Shown: in pieces, positions 28,150 through 36,707 of the stretch | How positions within the stretch are numbered: the stretch's first letter is position 1 | How the letters are laid out: the number at the start of each line of letters is the position of its first letter | DNA from: Sphingobium sp. EM0848 | GTDB lineage: Bacteria; Pseudomonadota; Alphaproteobacteria; Sphingomonadales; Sphingomonadaceae | Direction of reading: 5' to 3' | Assembly: GCF_013375555.1 (NCBI RefSeq) | Contig: NZ_JABXWB010000004.1 | Span: 1-64,000 of the forward strand | DNA: 64,000 bases | The notes under the pieces: generated by a model | Told to the model about the DNA's origin: nothing | Database searches by the model: none | What the model saw: the letters and a program-made list of their open reading frames with translations, nothing else | Program-made: the position numbers and the translations under genes

Positions 28150-28170
28150 GCAGCACCAATCCTACCCGAC

Positions 28171-28511
28171 TGGACGAATCTGTCGGCCCCTATGAGGATA
28201 GCTGTCCCCGCCACATTCTCGACCTTCTGACCCCGACCGACCGGGAGCACGCCCTCGACTGGCGCGCGCGGTGCCGTGCCAACCTGGCCCGCCGATCGCG
28301 CAAGATCGAGGACGGCGACCGGATCAAACTGGCCCAGGCGCTGACCTTCTCCGATGGTCATGTGGGTGACGAATTTATCGTCGTGAAGCGCGGCCGCCGC
28401 CTGAGTTTCCGCGATCCCGCGACTCGCTGCGGCTATGCGATCAGCCGGTTCATGGAGCGCGACTGGACGATCCTGCCGGTCACTAAGGTTCACAAGACGA
28501 TCTTTGCATGA
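28171..28511 (+). pseudogene. Conserved backbone gene, 3' exon (split by group II intron)
   Basis: Encodes the remaining 113 residues of the gene interrupted by the intron, from the second base of the junction codon: M-DESVGPYEDSCPRHILDLLT, then EHALDWRARCRANLARRSRK, and ending TKVHKTIFA. An ATG at 28146 in intron domain VI gives a 121-residue open frame, but this is probably not the natural start. The next gene begins 42 bp downstream. Confidence 0.8.
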
Positions 28512-28553
28512 GTGCGTCAGCCAGTATCATTCCCGCAGCAGGGAGAAGCCATC

Positions 28554-28754
28554 ATGTTTGCCGCGTGTCTTGAATTGTCGCCCAAGCGTCTGCAGCTTTG
28601 CAGCCGCGAGAACGCCAATCGCGTCGCAGGTCGCCTATTCGACGAGCGGCCGGGTAGGCTGTCGATCGTCCGCACTGGCGATCCGCTGCAACCATTCCGG
28701 GTCTGCACGACGCCGGCGGCCGATGATCATGTCGAGGTGGAGATGACATTTTGA
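28554..28754 (+). CDS. Small hypothetical protein
   Basis: This 66-residue protein beginning MFAACLELSPKRLQLCSREN is preceded by the SD AGGGAGAAG eight bases before the ATG. Its stop overlaps the start of the nuclease gene (TTTTGA), so the two genes are probably translated together. Not recognised. No membrane segment or zinc motif is visible. Confidence 0.6.
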   Translation: MFAACLELSPKRLQLCSRENANRVAGRLFDERPGRLSIVRTGDPLQPFRVCTTPAADDHVEVEMTF

Positions 28755-29254
28755 TCCGGATCGCGGCGGCCATCATCCTCGCGGGCGGAGCCGCTCTCAC
28801 ATCGCCCTCATGGTCTCAGAGTTTCGACGCGAAGGCGCGGGCGCTCGATGGCGATACCGTGGCCGTCGATTTCCGGTTGCTTGGGGTCGACGCATTCGAG
28901 CGCGGGCAGCTCTGTCGGCGCGCCTCGGGATGTTGGCAGTGTGGGAAGGCCGCACAGGATTTCGCCGCGAACGCCCTGCGCTCCAAGGCCGCGACGATCC
29001 GGCTCGTGTCTTCGTCTTCTTATGGCCGCCCCGTTGCGGTCGTTACAGTCGACGGCGCGGATTTGGGAGAGCGTCTTATCCGCGCGGGTCTCGCGACCCC
29101 GCAGGCGAGTTATCTCAGAGACGATCCCGCTCGCCTGCGCGCATATAATGCGGCCTTCGCTTCGGCCAGGAGGCAAAGGGCAGGGGCCTTTGCCGGAGAC
29201 TGGATCGAACCGTCGCGCTGGCGGCACGGGAACCGCCTGAGCTGCGAGCGCTGA
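28751..29254 (+). CDS. Thermonuclease-like protein with signal peptide
   Basis: This 167-residue protein belongs to the staphylococcal nuclease (TNase) family. A hydrophobic signal peptide (about residues 3-22, IAAAIILAGGAALTSPSWSQ) is followed by the nuclease fold, with ALDGDTVAVDFRLLGVDAFE and RPVAVVTVDGADLGERLIRAGLA. These carry the expected DGDT, the GVD-x-xE and the ERLIRAGLA motifs. It probably acts in the periplasm. The start is TTG, overlapping the preceding gene. Similar nucleases are common on sphingomonad plasmids; their role is not established. Confidence 0.87.
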   Translation: MIRIAAAIILAGGAALTSPSWSQSFDAKARALDGDTVAVDFRLLGVDAFERGQLCRRASGCWQCGKAAQDFAANALRSKAATIRLVSSSSYGRPVAVVTVDGADLGERLIRAGLATPQASYLRDDPARLRAYNAAFASARRQRAGAFAGDWIEPSRWRHGNRLSCER

Positions 29255-29257
29255 TGG

Positions 29258-29746
29258 TCAGGCCGACAAAGTCGGGTCGGCCCACCAAGATGGTCCCTGC
29301 TCGAAATTTCCGTCCATCCTGACCAACGGCCCATCGGGCGCGTCGGCCACATAGGGGTTCACGAGCGGCATCACCGTCTCCTTCAGGCGCTTCTGTTCGC
29401 CTGCGATGCGCCCGCGCCGCTCCAGCAGATCCTCCAGCCATTCAAGATCGTCGAGCATCGACACCACGCCGCGGCCGGCGAGGCAGAAATAGATGCAGCG
29501 CTGAAAATCGTCGGCACCATCATTGCCCAGGATCTCCGCCAGCTTCAGCTTGCCCGCCGAAACCCCTTCATGCACCCAGCTTACCGCCTCGCGCAGCTCC
29601 CGCACCGAATAGTAGGCGTCCTCGACATGAATGCCGATCGCCGCATTGGCGATCATCCGACGGGTCGGCCGGTTCTCCATATCCAGCGCCGCATCCCGCA
29701 GCGTTATGTCGAGATCGAACAGGTGTCGGATGCTGGGCGTCGTCAT
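29258..29746 (-). CDS. Conserved hypothetical protein
   Basis: This 162-residue soluble protein starts at MTTPSIRHLFDLDITLRDAA, where the SD TAGGAG lies about eight bases upstream; the longer open frame to 29866 lacks such a site. It is rich in charged helices (LDDLEWLEDLLERRGRIAGEQ) and has no recognised domain. It converges with the nuclease gene, with 3 bp between stop codons, and diverges from the TGT-like gene. Confidence 0.65.
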   Translation of the reverse strand: MTTPSIRHLFDLDITLRDAALDMENRPTRRMIANAAIGIHVEDAYYSVRELREAVSWVHEGVSAGKLKLAEILGNDGADDFQRCIYFCLAGRGVVSMLDDLEWLEDLLERRGRIAGEQKRLKETVMPLVNPYVADAPDGPLVRMDGNFEQGPSWWADPTLSA

Positions 29747-29833
29747 GGCAAATCTCCTACTCATTAGAACGTAACGTGAACATGCGCGACCGTCAATTGT
29801 CCGCGTGCTTCCGTTGCGAGCGGAGCGCGCATC

Positions 29834-30847
29834 ATGCCCATCAACGTCATCGTCGGCCTTCCGCACCTGAACGATGGGCCGATCCTTCAGCGGGCACGCG
29901 CGCTTGGCCGGACCGCGCTCATCTCGGCGAACGCGCTTTCACGTTGGTCCGAAAAGCGCGGCTGGCGGGAATGGACCGGATGGCGCCTGGGGCAACTCCA
30001 GAATGCACGGGGTTTGTCCGGCCTCTGCCTGGACTCCGCAGGCTTCGTCGCGACTGCGCGCTATGGTGGCTTCCCGTGGTCCCTGTCGGACTATGTATCG
30101 CTCGCGGCGGCCTATCCATTCCAATGGTGGGCAAGTGCCGATTACTGCGTCGAGGCTGAGATCGCGCGAGATCGCGACGAAGTCTTCGACCGCCTGTCGC
30201 GCACCATCCGCGCCAATCGCGACTGCCGCATCCTGGGCGAGGATGCCGGAATAGCCGACAGACTGATGCCTGTGATCCAGGGCCGGCGACCATCCGACTA
30301 TGAGCGCTGTGTCGATGCGCTCTGGGGTTCGCTCCGCCCCGGCGCATTGATCGGTGTCGGAAGCATGTGCCGGCGCGATATTCACGGACCGGAAGGCCTG
30401 ATCGCGGTCATCGACCATCTCGATCAGATTCTTCCGGCCGGTGTTCTGCTCCACGCATTCGGCGTCAAGGGCACGGCACTGCCCTTCCTTCTGCCTTTCG
30501 CACACCGGGTCGCGTCGATCGACAGCCAGGCCTATGGCGTCGGTGCGCGTCGGGCAGCCCTGAAGGCGGGGATCTCCAAGACCGATCGCGTCGTGGCCGA
30601 TTACATGGAGCAATGGCTCGCCGGTCAGTACCACCGACTAACCGAGCGGCCGCGCCGCCTTCCGCAGCAACGGCCTGCTGACGCAGATCCTCCGCCGATC
30701 GATCCCTGGGAGGCCGCAATCGCGCAGGCCCGTACCGAAATCCGCGATCTCATCGAGTCCGGCGATCTTGATCATGATGAGATGTTCGAGCCGTGGCTAG
30801 AGCAATGGGCGGCCGACATCTTCCATGACCAGACGGCGGAGCGGTGA
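29834..30847 (+). CDS. TGT-superfamily protein, DpdA-like (7-deazaguanine DNA transglycosylase candidate)
   Basis: This 337-residue protein looks like a tRNA-guanine transglycosylase-fold enzyme of the DpdA type. Visible TGT-like landmarks in order are LDSAGFV (residues 67-73, compare DSGGFQ), MPVIQGR (145-151, compare GIVQGG), GVGSMCRR (174-181), LHAFGVKG (206-213, compare LMGVG) and VASIDSQAYG (227-236), where Asp230 is a candidate nucleophile. The canonical zinc-binding CxCxxC motif of tRNA TGT is absent, as expected for DNA-acting DpdA relatives. DpdA enzymes insert deazaguanine derivatives into DNA. The usual DpdB/C partner genes are not in this window, so the substrate is inferred. It is divergent from 29258. 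Confidence 0.72.
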   Translation: MPINVIVGLPHLNDGPILQRARALGRTALISANALSRWSEKRGWREWTGWRLGQLQNARGLSGLCLDSAGFVATARYGGFPWSLSDYVSLAAAYPFQWWASADYCVEAEIARDRDEVFDRLSRTIRANRDCRILGEDAGIADRLMPVIQGRRPSDYERCVDALWGSLRPGALIGVGSMCRRDIHGPEGLIAVIDHLDQILPAGVLLHAFGVKGTALPFLLPFAHRVASIDSQAYGVGARRAALKAGISKTDRVVADYMEQWLAGQYHRLTERPRRLPQQRPADADPPPIDPWEAAIAQARTEIRDLIESGDLDHDEMFEPWLEQWAADIFHDQTAER

Positions 30848-30944
30848 AAGGGGAGGGGGAGTGGAAGGGTGAGCATCAGGCTCACCGAAAGGGTGCGCGT
30901 CGCGAGCAAGCGCGTGCACCGCCATTCTCACTAGGAGAACCGCC
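30846..30944 (+). promoter_or_regulatory. Purine-rich leader with hairpin before the PRTRC cassette
   Basis: GAAAGGGGAGGGGGAGTG is followed by a perfect 7-bp hairpin GGTGAGC/GCTCACC and further GC-rich structure, then the SD CTAGGAGAA before the TTG at 30945. Confidence 0.5.
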
Positions 30945-32552
30945 TTGACCGCATCGCACCCTGTCGGGACCGCCATGGTCCCGCTCGCCCGGATTGCCGT
31001 GGGCTATAATCCGCGCCGCTATTTCGACCGGAAGAAGCATGACGAACTCGTCGCCTCCCTGCGTTTGCGAGGCATGCTGCAGCCGATGCTGGTTCGGCCC
31101 GCTGCCGACCTGCCGGAGCATTTCACGATCGTCGCGGGCGGTCGCCGCTACCGGGCCGCAATGGAAGCCTTCGGCGAAAACGCCGAGGTGCCGGTCCTGA
31201 TCCGGGAGATGACCGACCAGGAGGCGCTCGACGCGGCGATTGCCGAAAACGACGATCGCGATGATCCTTCCGAGACCGAGCAGGCGGACGCGGCCGTTCG
31301 CTATCTCGCGGCGTGCCAAGGCGACCGGGCTGAAGCTGCACGGCGGCTTGGCTGGTCCCGCGCAAAGCTGGACCGCCGGCTCGCGCTCGCCGACCTTTCC
31401 GAGACCGTCAAAACCGCGCTCGACGAGCGCCGGATCAAGGTCGGACACGCCGAATTGCTCGCCGCCGTTCCCGCCGACAAGCAGGACAAGGCGCTCGAGA
31501 CGATCATCGCGGCCGGCCTTGACATCGCAAAGACCCGCGATCTTCTCATGAAGGTCACGCAGCGCCTCGCCGATGCCCTGTTCGACAAAACGGAATGCAC
31601 CACCTGTCCGTTCAATTCAGGGACGCAGCGCGCCCTGTTCGACACCCATGTCGACGATGGCCACTGCACCAACGCTACCTGCTTCCAGCTAAAGACCGAG
31701 GCGGTCGAAGCTGCACGCCGTGATGCGGAGGCGGCCGCCGAGGCCGAGGACGCCGCCGCAGCGATCGAACACGATGACGCTCTCGCCGACGATGGCGACG
31801 AAAACGAGGACGGCGGTGAGATCGGCGGTCTGACCGATGACGCAGCGCCTTCAGCACCTCTGGTCGGTCGCGGAACCGTCGTGCGCAAGGTTTCCACCAG
31901 CACCGGGCCCAGTGTTACCGCAAAGTCCATCGCAGGCCGCACGACCGACCTGCGGGAGGCGACATGGCGCACGGCGCTCGCCCGCGGGCTGGCCGACGAT
32001 CCTTTGAACGCCCAGGCGGCGATCCTCGTGGCAGCGCTGACCGGCACGCTTTCGCACATCAAGTCAGGCACTTTGACCTCGCGCGCTGCACTGCTGGTCG
32101 ACGCCGCGTTCCCCGATCGCGGTTTCAAGGAAAAGATCGCAGAGATCCGCGAGCTATCGGAGGTTCAGGCCACCACGGTGCTGGCTGCGATCGGGGCAGC
32201 ATATGCCCGGGACGTCCAGTCGTTCGCGCACGTCGCCGATCTCGCCGGCGCCTTCGGCATCGACATCCGGACAGTCTGGCAGGTCGATCGCGCTTTTCTC
32301 GAACGATACACGAAGGACGAGCTCAAGTTCATTGCCGCCGAGAGCGGCCTGGTCGCGCACATGGGCGAGAAGGCATTCGCAAAGTTGCTCGGCGCCAAGA
32401 AGGGCGACCTGATCTCCGGCATGTTGAATGCTGTCGGGTTCGATTGGGCTGGCCGGGTGCCAAGCGCGATGGCCCTCGATGGCCGCTATGCGCCGCCCAA
32501 TTCGCTTCCGCCCGCCAAGGCCGACGAGGTTGTCACCGAACTGGCCGCCTGA
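30945..32552 (+). CDS. PRTRC system ParB-family protein
   Basis: This 535-residue protein is the ParB-related member that opens the PRTRC (ParB-related, ThiF-related cassette). The ParB domain includes IAVGYNPRRYFDRKKHDELV, FTIVAGGRRYRAAMEAFG and ENDDRDDPSETEQADA, followed by an HTH (RAEAARRLGWSRAKLDRRLAL). A cysteine cluster (TECTTCPFN and HCTNATCF) may bind metal. The middle is acidic and alanine-rich. The start is TTG after CTAGGAGAA. The cassette genes follow closely in the same direction. Confidence 0.92.
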   Translation: MTASHPVGTAMVPLARIAVGYNPRRYFDRKKHDELVASLRLRGMLQPMLVRPAADLPEHFTIVAGGRRYRAAMEAFGENAEVPVLIREMTDQEALDAAIAENDDRDDPSETEQADAAVRYLAACQGDRAEAARRLGWSRAKLDRRLALADLSETVKTALDERRIKVGHAELLAAVPADKQDKALETIIAAGLDIAKTRDLLMKVTQRLADALFDKTECTTCPFNSGTQRALFDTHVDDGHCTNATCFQLKTEAVEAARRDAEAAAEAEDAAAAIEHDDALADDGDENEDGGEIGGLTDDAAPSAPLVGRGTVVRKVSTSTGPSVTAKSIAGRTTDLREATWRTALARGLADDPLNAQAAILVAALTGTLSHIKSGTLTSRAALLVDAAFPDRGFKEKIAEIRELSEVQATTVLAAIGAAYARDVQSFAHVADLAGAFGIDIRTVWQVDRAFLERYTKDELKFIAAESGLVAHMGEKAFAKLLGAKKGDLISGMLNAVGFDWAGRVPSAMALDGRYAPPNSLPPAKADEVVTELAA

Positions 32553-32585
32553 CCTCGCCCAACTTTCCAATCAAGGAATCCCACA

Positions 32586-33017
32586 ATGCTGATCACCAAT
32601 CTTCTGCCCATGCTGGGCAACTATTCGCTCGCCTTCGATCTTGTCGCCGGCGATGACGGTGTCGTTACCCTCATCATCATTCCCCGCGTCGCCGAAGGCA
32701 AAACGCACAAGGCCGAGGCCGGCGAGCTGCGTCCGATCTCGATCACAGCGACGGCCGCCGAGATCGATGCAGAGCTTGCGAAGGGCGCCGAGGGGGCGCT
32801 CGGTGGGCTGATTGCCACACGCATGGCGCTTGCCGATCAGATCGCGACCCAGCGGGACGCGGCCGAGGCCGCGCGCGCGGCGTCTGCGGAGGCGGCGAAG
32901 GCAAAGGCGGCATCGGCACCCGCCAAGCCGGTAGTCGCAGCGAGCACGCCGGCCGCGCCAGCGGCGGGCGCCCTGCCGGCCGATGCAAAATCGGAGGAGC
33001 CCGCCAGCCTCTGGTGA
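32586..33017 (+). CDS. PRTRC system protein E
   Basis: This 143-residue protein matches PRTRC protein E in its start (MLITNLLPMLGNYSLAFDLV), its size and its place after ParB. The second half is low-complexity alanine/proline-rich sequence. No catalytic motif is visible and the molecular role is unknown. It is 33 bp after the ParB gene. Confidence 0.85.
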   Translation: MLITNLLPMLGNYSLAFDLVAGDDGVVTLIIIPRVAEGKTHKAEAGELRPISITATAAEIDAELAKGAEGALGGLIATRMALADQIATQRDAAEAARAASAEAAKAKAASAPAKPVVAASTPAAPAAGALPADAKSEEPASLW

Positions 33018-33062
33018 TCGGAAGCAACCGACACCCTTTGCAATTCCAACAAGGACATTCCG

Positions 33063-33269
33063 ATGCAGATCGACCATCTTGCCCGCGTCTACCGCTATGA
33101 CGGTATCGACCTCCCGCAGCCGCCGCACCTTGCCAATGACCCGCAGGGGCTGCGCGCCTACCACGCCACCCTCTACCCGGCGATCCTCAATGCCGACCTG
33201 GTCGATGCCGGGGTTACTGGCGGTGTCCACGTCACCGAATATCGCCGAGCTGTCGGCACCAAGGGCTGA
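33063..33269 (+). CDS. PRTRC system protein C, ubiquitin-like
   Basis: This 68-residue protein (MQIDHLARVYRYDGIDLPQP to YRRAVGTKG) is PRTRC protein C, a small beta-grasp-like protein that has been compared with ubiquitin. It ends in glycine, as a conjugatable modifier would. E1-like ThiF and JAB protease genes are in the same cassette. Conjugation has not been shown; the idea rests on context and the C-terminal Gly. Confidence 0.82.
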   Translation: MQIDHLARVYRYDGIDLPQPPHLANDPQGLRAYHATLYPAILNADLVDAGVTGGVHVTEYRRAVGTKG

Positions 33270-33343
33270 CATGGCGCGCGTTCAAATGGCGGCCATCCCC
33301 GCCGCACCGCGCTGCACGCTGCTCCATTGGATCGAGAACGACC

Positions 33344-34432
33344 ATGGCAACACTTCCGAACTCTCCCGGCCTGCCTGCAGCAAACAAGCCCAGGCCCTCC
33401 ATGCGAAGATCATCCTCGACGCGGGCACGCGCGAGGATGGTCCTGCCGATCCTATCCCGCCACCCACAGGACTCTCCCTTCCTCCGCTCGGCTGATCTGG
33501 CAGGACGGACCGTCCATATCTCCCCTGATATTCCGGTGATGTTCGATCGACCTTTGGCGGCCCACCATAAGCTCGTCGGCAGTTGGGTCGCCTCGAAAGA
33601 GCAGGAGACAGTGCACCGCACGCGCCCTGAGGCGCGCCGACATATCGAACGGGTCTTCCAGACCGAGGTCCTCGAAAGCTTGCGGAGCTGCACGATCGCG
33701 GACCTGCGCGTCGTCGTGCTCAACGGCGAATCCTGCGGGGCGCCGGCGGTCGCGATCGTCTGCGACAGTGTCGGGCAGCTCGATCTCGGATGGATCGAGG
33801 ACAGCAAGCGGCCGATCCCGTGGCGCGCGGCTGCGTATCGGGTGCTCGAGCGCACGCTCGGAAGTGCTCTCCCGATCTTCTGCTACGATGACCTCTTCGA
33901 CAACATCTCGATGTACTATTGGGACGGCGAGACCGAGGACGCCGCTGCGCGCGAGGCCCTCGTTGCGCTCCATGGGGCTGACGACAGCGAGATCGCGGCC
34001 CAGACCATGCCGTCCGAAATGAACGCCAGGCGGCCAGAATGGATGCTCGCCGCGAGGGCAGCGCCCACGTCGAAGTTACCGACTGCCCTTCGTCGGGCTC
34101 TGCGCGAATTGCGGGATGCCCACGCGGCGCTCACCAATTTGCCTGACGAACATCACGCCTGGCGCCTCGAGATGGATGTTCTCTACGAATATGTCCCCGG
34201 TATCGAGGAATGTTCGCCGCTTCCGCCGCTGACACTCGTTCCCGTCGAACAGTTCGCGGTCGAGGTCGACGACGTCGGGCGTCACGGCATGGAATATGGT
34301 TTCATGGACGTGACGGGCCTTTGCCCAATGACGCACTCCACCGCGATCGATGTCTGGCATGCGTCACTCGCCGCCGGCGCGCGGCTGCTGCGGGCCGCCA
34401 AACATCTCATCGAACTCTATCCTCCCGAATAA
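33344..34432 (+). CDS. PRTRC system protein F
   Basis: This 362-residue protein corresponds to PRTRC protein F by order and by features such as WIEDSKRPIPWRAAAYRVLE, YYWDGETEDAAAREAL and YGFMDVTGLCPMTHSTAIDV. The function is unknown. The ATG at 33344 is the first good start; the first 40 or so residues are low complexity, so a later start is possible. Protein B follows after 10 bp. Confidence 0.8.
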   Translation: MATLPNSPGLPAANKPRPSMRRSSSTRARARMVLPILSRHPQDSPFLRSADLAGRTVHISPDIPVMFDRPLAAHHKLVGSWVASKEQETVHRTRPEARRHIERVFQTEVLESLRSCTIADLRVVVLNGESCGAPAVAIVCDSVGQLDLGWIEDSKRPIPWRAAAYRVLERTLGSALPIFCYDDLFDNISMYYWDGETEDAAAREALVALHGADDSEIAAQTMPSEMNARRPEWMLAARAAPTSKLPTALRRALRELRDAHAALTNLPDEHHAWRLEMDVLYEYVPGIEECSPLPPLTLVPVEQFAVEVDDVGRHGMEYGFMDVTGLCPMTHSTAIDVWHASLAAGARLLRAAKHLIELYPPE

Positions 34433-34442
34433 CGAGGCCGAC

Positions 34443-35273
34443 ATGACTGACCATTGCGTGCAGTTCGAGCGAACCGCAGGCGGCATGATGCTGACCAACG
34501 CCATCCTGCTCTACAGAAGCGACGGGGCTCGCGGCCTCGGCTCGCATCTTACCCCTGGCGAAGATGCCGAGGCATTCGCCAGCATCCATCAGATCGAGCA
34601 CGACGCTATCGGCGCGCCGACCATCGCCGCTGGAACGCCTTTGACCCGGGCGCATCTGCGGCATTGGTCGCAGGCGCTCGGCCGCGTCGCCCCGCCGCAA
34701 ATTCTCCCCGAAACGGTGCTTGTCGCCCATCCCGACCTGCTGGTCTGGTGGGTGCCCGCACAGGTGAGGACGGCCTATTTCGACCTCTCGGCGAAACTGG
34801 CTGGACTGCGTGCGCTTGGCGGCCGCGCGATCGTCCCGGTTGCCTATCCGGCACACGTCCTTGTCGCCACACGGCGCCGGCTTGGAGTCTTTGCGCTTGA
34901 GCGGAACGAGCGGCCCGCGGCCGAAACCGCCTTGCTTCATTCGCCGATCCTCAACGTCTTCCTCAACGGTTCCCTCTGCTGGGGTAACATTCCGAAGCCG
35001 ACATCGCTGGATGTGTCCGCCATTCCCGAGTTCGAGCGCGCGCTTTTCGACTCCTGGTCGACCCATCCGAATCCGGGTCAGGAGCTGACGATCACGGGGA
35101 AGGGCGGTCTCGTGCGTCTCTGGGACACCCTCGCAGCGACCCGCGCGACCCGCTTCCCGGTCAAACGCTTGAGGCCGTTCCTCGGAGATCGTCGCCAGAC
35201 CGCCCCGCGAGGCGCCGCCAAGGCCGACCCAGTGACGCTCGGCGACCTCATCTACGGAAGGTCCGGCCGATGA
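34443..35273 (+). CDS. PRTRC system protein B
   Basis: This 276-residue protein matches PRTRC protein B in size and order, with TNAILLYRSDG, PDLLVWWVPAQVRTAYFD and SPILNVFLNGSLCWGNIPKP. No known catalytic fold is recognised. The stop overlaps the start of protein A (ATGA), so translation is coupled. The GAGGCCGACATG leader is shared with some other genes of the region. Confidence 0.85.
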   Translation: MTDHCVQFERTAGGMMLTNAILLYRSDGARGLGSHLTPGEDAEAFASIHQIEHDAIGAPTIAAGTPLTRAHLRHWSQALGRVAPPQILPETVLVAHPDLLVWWVPAQVRTAYFDLSAKLAGLRALGGRAIVPVAYPAHVLVATRRRLGVFALERNERPAAETALLHSPILNVFLNGSLCWGNIPKPTSLDVSAIPEFERALFDSWSTHPNPGQELTITGKGGLVRLWDTLAATRATRFPVKRLRPFLGDRRQTAPRGAAKADPVTLGDLIYGRSGR

Positions 35274-35923
35274 CTGCCCTCGCCGAAGACCCGACCGCCG
35301 CCGCGGTACTGGCGGAGGCGCCTTGCTATCCCGTGCCGCCGGATGGGCGATCACCCGCGATCGAGGCCGTTCGCGAAGCCCGAGCAGGCAGCTGCCTCGC
35401 AATCGGCCGCGATGGTGTCTGCCTGATCTTGCGCCGGGCCTGGCTGGCTCTGGATCTGCCCGTGACACCGCCGATCCCGGCCTACCTGCCCTACGGGAGC
35501 ATTGGAGTTCGCCGCGCGGACCTGCGTTGCGGCTTGATACCGGCGGAGCTGCTGCGGCAAGTCCTCGAGCACTTTCGCGCCGCGCTGCCCAACGAGGCCG
35601 CCGCCTTCATCCTCTGGGATGAGGCTAATCGGCGATTCTGGGTCGACTTCCCCCAGATCGACCGCGCGACGCCGTCACACCTCACTTATCGTCCGCCTGC
35701 GCTGCCGCCGCACCATCACCTCATCTGCGACATTCACAGCCATGGGCACGGCGCGGCCTTCTTCAGCGCAACCGACGACGCGGACGACGCGCACGCGACC
35801 AAGATCGCCCTGGTTGTCGGACGTCTGGGTCATACGGACGGCCCCGCATTTGCCTCGCGACTGTGCGCCGCAGGGATGTTCCTCCCGCTGCCGCGAAGCC
35901 CTTTTTTCAGGAGACGATCATGA
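35270..35923 (+). CDS. PRTRC system protein A, JAB/MPN+ isopeptidase-like
   Basis: This 217-residue Mov34/MPN/PAD-1-type protein carries the JAMM metal motif CDIHSHGHGAAFFSATDDAD (His-x-His, then Ser and Asp at the expected spacing). JAMM proteases remove ubiquitin-like modifiers or process their C-termini, so the likely substrate is the PRTRC C protein or its conjugates. It overlaps protein B upstream and ThiF downstream by 4 bp each. Confidence 0.9.
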   Translation: MTALAEDPTAAAVLAEAPCYPVPPDGRSPAIEAVREARAGSCLAIGRDGVCLILRRAWLALDLPVTPPIPAYLPYGSIGVRRADLRCGLIPAELLRQVLEHFRAALPNEAAAFILWDEANRRFWVDFPQIDRATPSHLTYRPPALPPHHHLICDIHSHGHGAAFFSATDDADDAHATKIALVVGRLGHTDGPAFASRLCAAGMFLPLPRSPFFRRRS

Positions 35924-36678
35924 CCTCTGAGACGCCCCTTCGCCACTATCTGCCTGCGGCGCTCGGCAACCGCGCGATCAAAATCGTGCTTGTGGGATGC
36001 GGCGGCAACGGCGCGCAGATGCTGATGGGGCTCGCCTCGCTGGATACGGCGCTGCGGGCGATTTCGTCGCGTTCGCTCGATGTAACCGTCGTCGACGACG
36101 ATATCGTCAGCGAGGCCAATCTTGGCCGGCAGCCCTTCTTCAGGTGCGACATCGGCAACTCGAAGGCCCGGACGTTAACCGAGCGGATCAATCTCGCCCA
36201 CGGTCTGGCCTGGACGGCGGTGCATGGCCGGGCACCCGAGGCCGCGAAGCTCGACGGCACCGACATCGTCATCACTTGTGTCGATACCGCATCGGCGCGC
36301 CGGAGCGTCGGTGCGGCCATCGCCTCGGCCAGGAATGCGCCGGCCTATTGGCTGGATCTCGGCAACCGCGCTGGCGACGGGCAATATATCATCGGTTGCC
36401 CGAACGCTGAGCCCGAGGCCGGGCACCAGATCCTCCCGACAGTCCTCGAATATTTCCCCGAGGTCGCGAACGAGAGCCTGCCTGACGACGACGCGCCGTC
36501 GTGCTCGATGGCCGAAGCCCTCGAGCGCCAGTCGCTTTTCGTGAACCGGGTGGTGGCGAGCCACGCGCTGGCCCTTCTCTTCGATCTCGTTGGCCGCGGA
36601 TCGATCGGCCACGCGGGCGCGTTCATCAATATCGCCACCGGGCAGGCCGTGCCGATCCCGCTACCGATCGCTGCTTGA
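35920..36678 (+). CDS. PRTRC system ThiF-family E1-like adenylyltransferase
   Basis: This 252-residue E1-like enzyme has the nucleotide-binding motif IVLVGCGGNGAQMLMGLA near residues 21-38, the acidic VTVVDDDIVSEANLGRQPFF stretch with the conserved Asp, Asn and Arg, and DIVITCVDTASARR. These are the landmarks of ThiF/MoeB/E1 proteins that adenylate the C-terminal glycine of beta-grasp proteins. The ATG at 35920 follows CAGGAGACG and overlaps the stop of protein A. It is the last cassette gene; the usual ParM-like protein D is not present here. Confidence 0.92.
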   Translation: MTSETPLRHYLPAALGNRAIKIVLVGCGGNGAQMLMGLASLDTALRAISSRSLDVTVVDDDIVSEANLGRQPFFRCDIGNSKARTLTERINLAHGLAWTAVHGRAPEAAKLDGTDIVITCVDTASARRSVGAAIASARNAPAYWLDLGNRAGDGQYIIGCPNAEPEAGHQILPTVLEYFPEVANESLPDDDAPSCSMAEALERQSLFVNRVVASHALALLFDLVGRGSIGHAGAFINIATGQAVPIPLPIAA

Positions 36679-36707
36679 ATCTTCGGTCGAGCCCGAGGCC
36701 GGCCACG

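Larger units (their letters stand above)
25616..28170 (+). mobile_element. Group II intron with reverse transcriptase ORF
   Basis: This 2,555-bp bacterial group II intron starts with the consensus GTGCGCC and ends CCTACCCGAC, an AY-type 3' end. Structured non-coding sequence (domains I-III) fills about 25616-26220, the protein is encoded in domain IV, and domain V is recognisable at 28088-28121. The boundaries are supported because removing the intron exactly rejoins an open reading frame across GYKD-M-DESVGPYED. Insertion in the sense orientation means the host gene could still be expressed by splicing. Confidence 0.92.

Noticed and set aside
33271..33495. 74-residue plus-strand frame between PRTRC C and F
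   Set aside because: It overlaps the start of protein F in another frame and has no similarity to cassette members.
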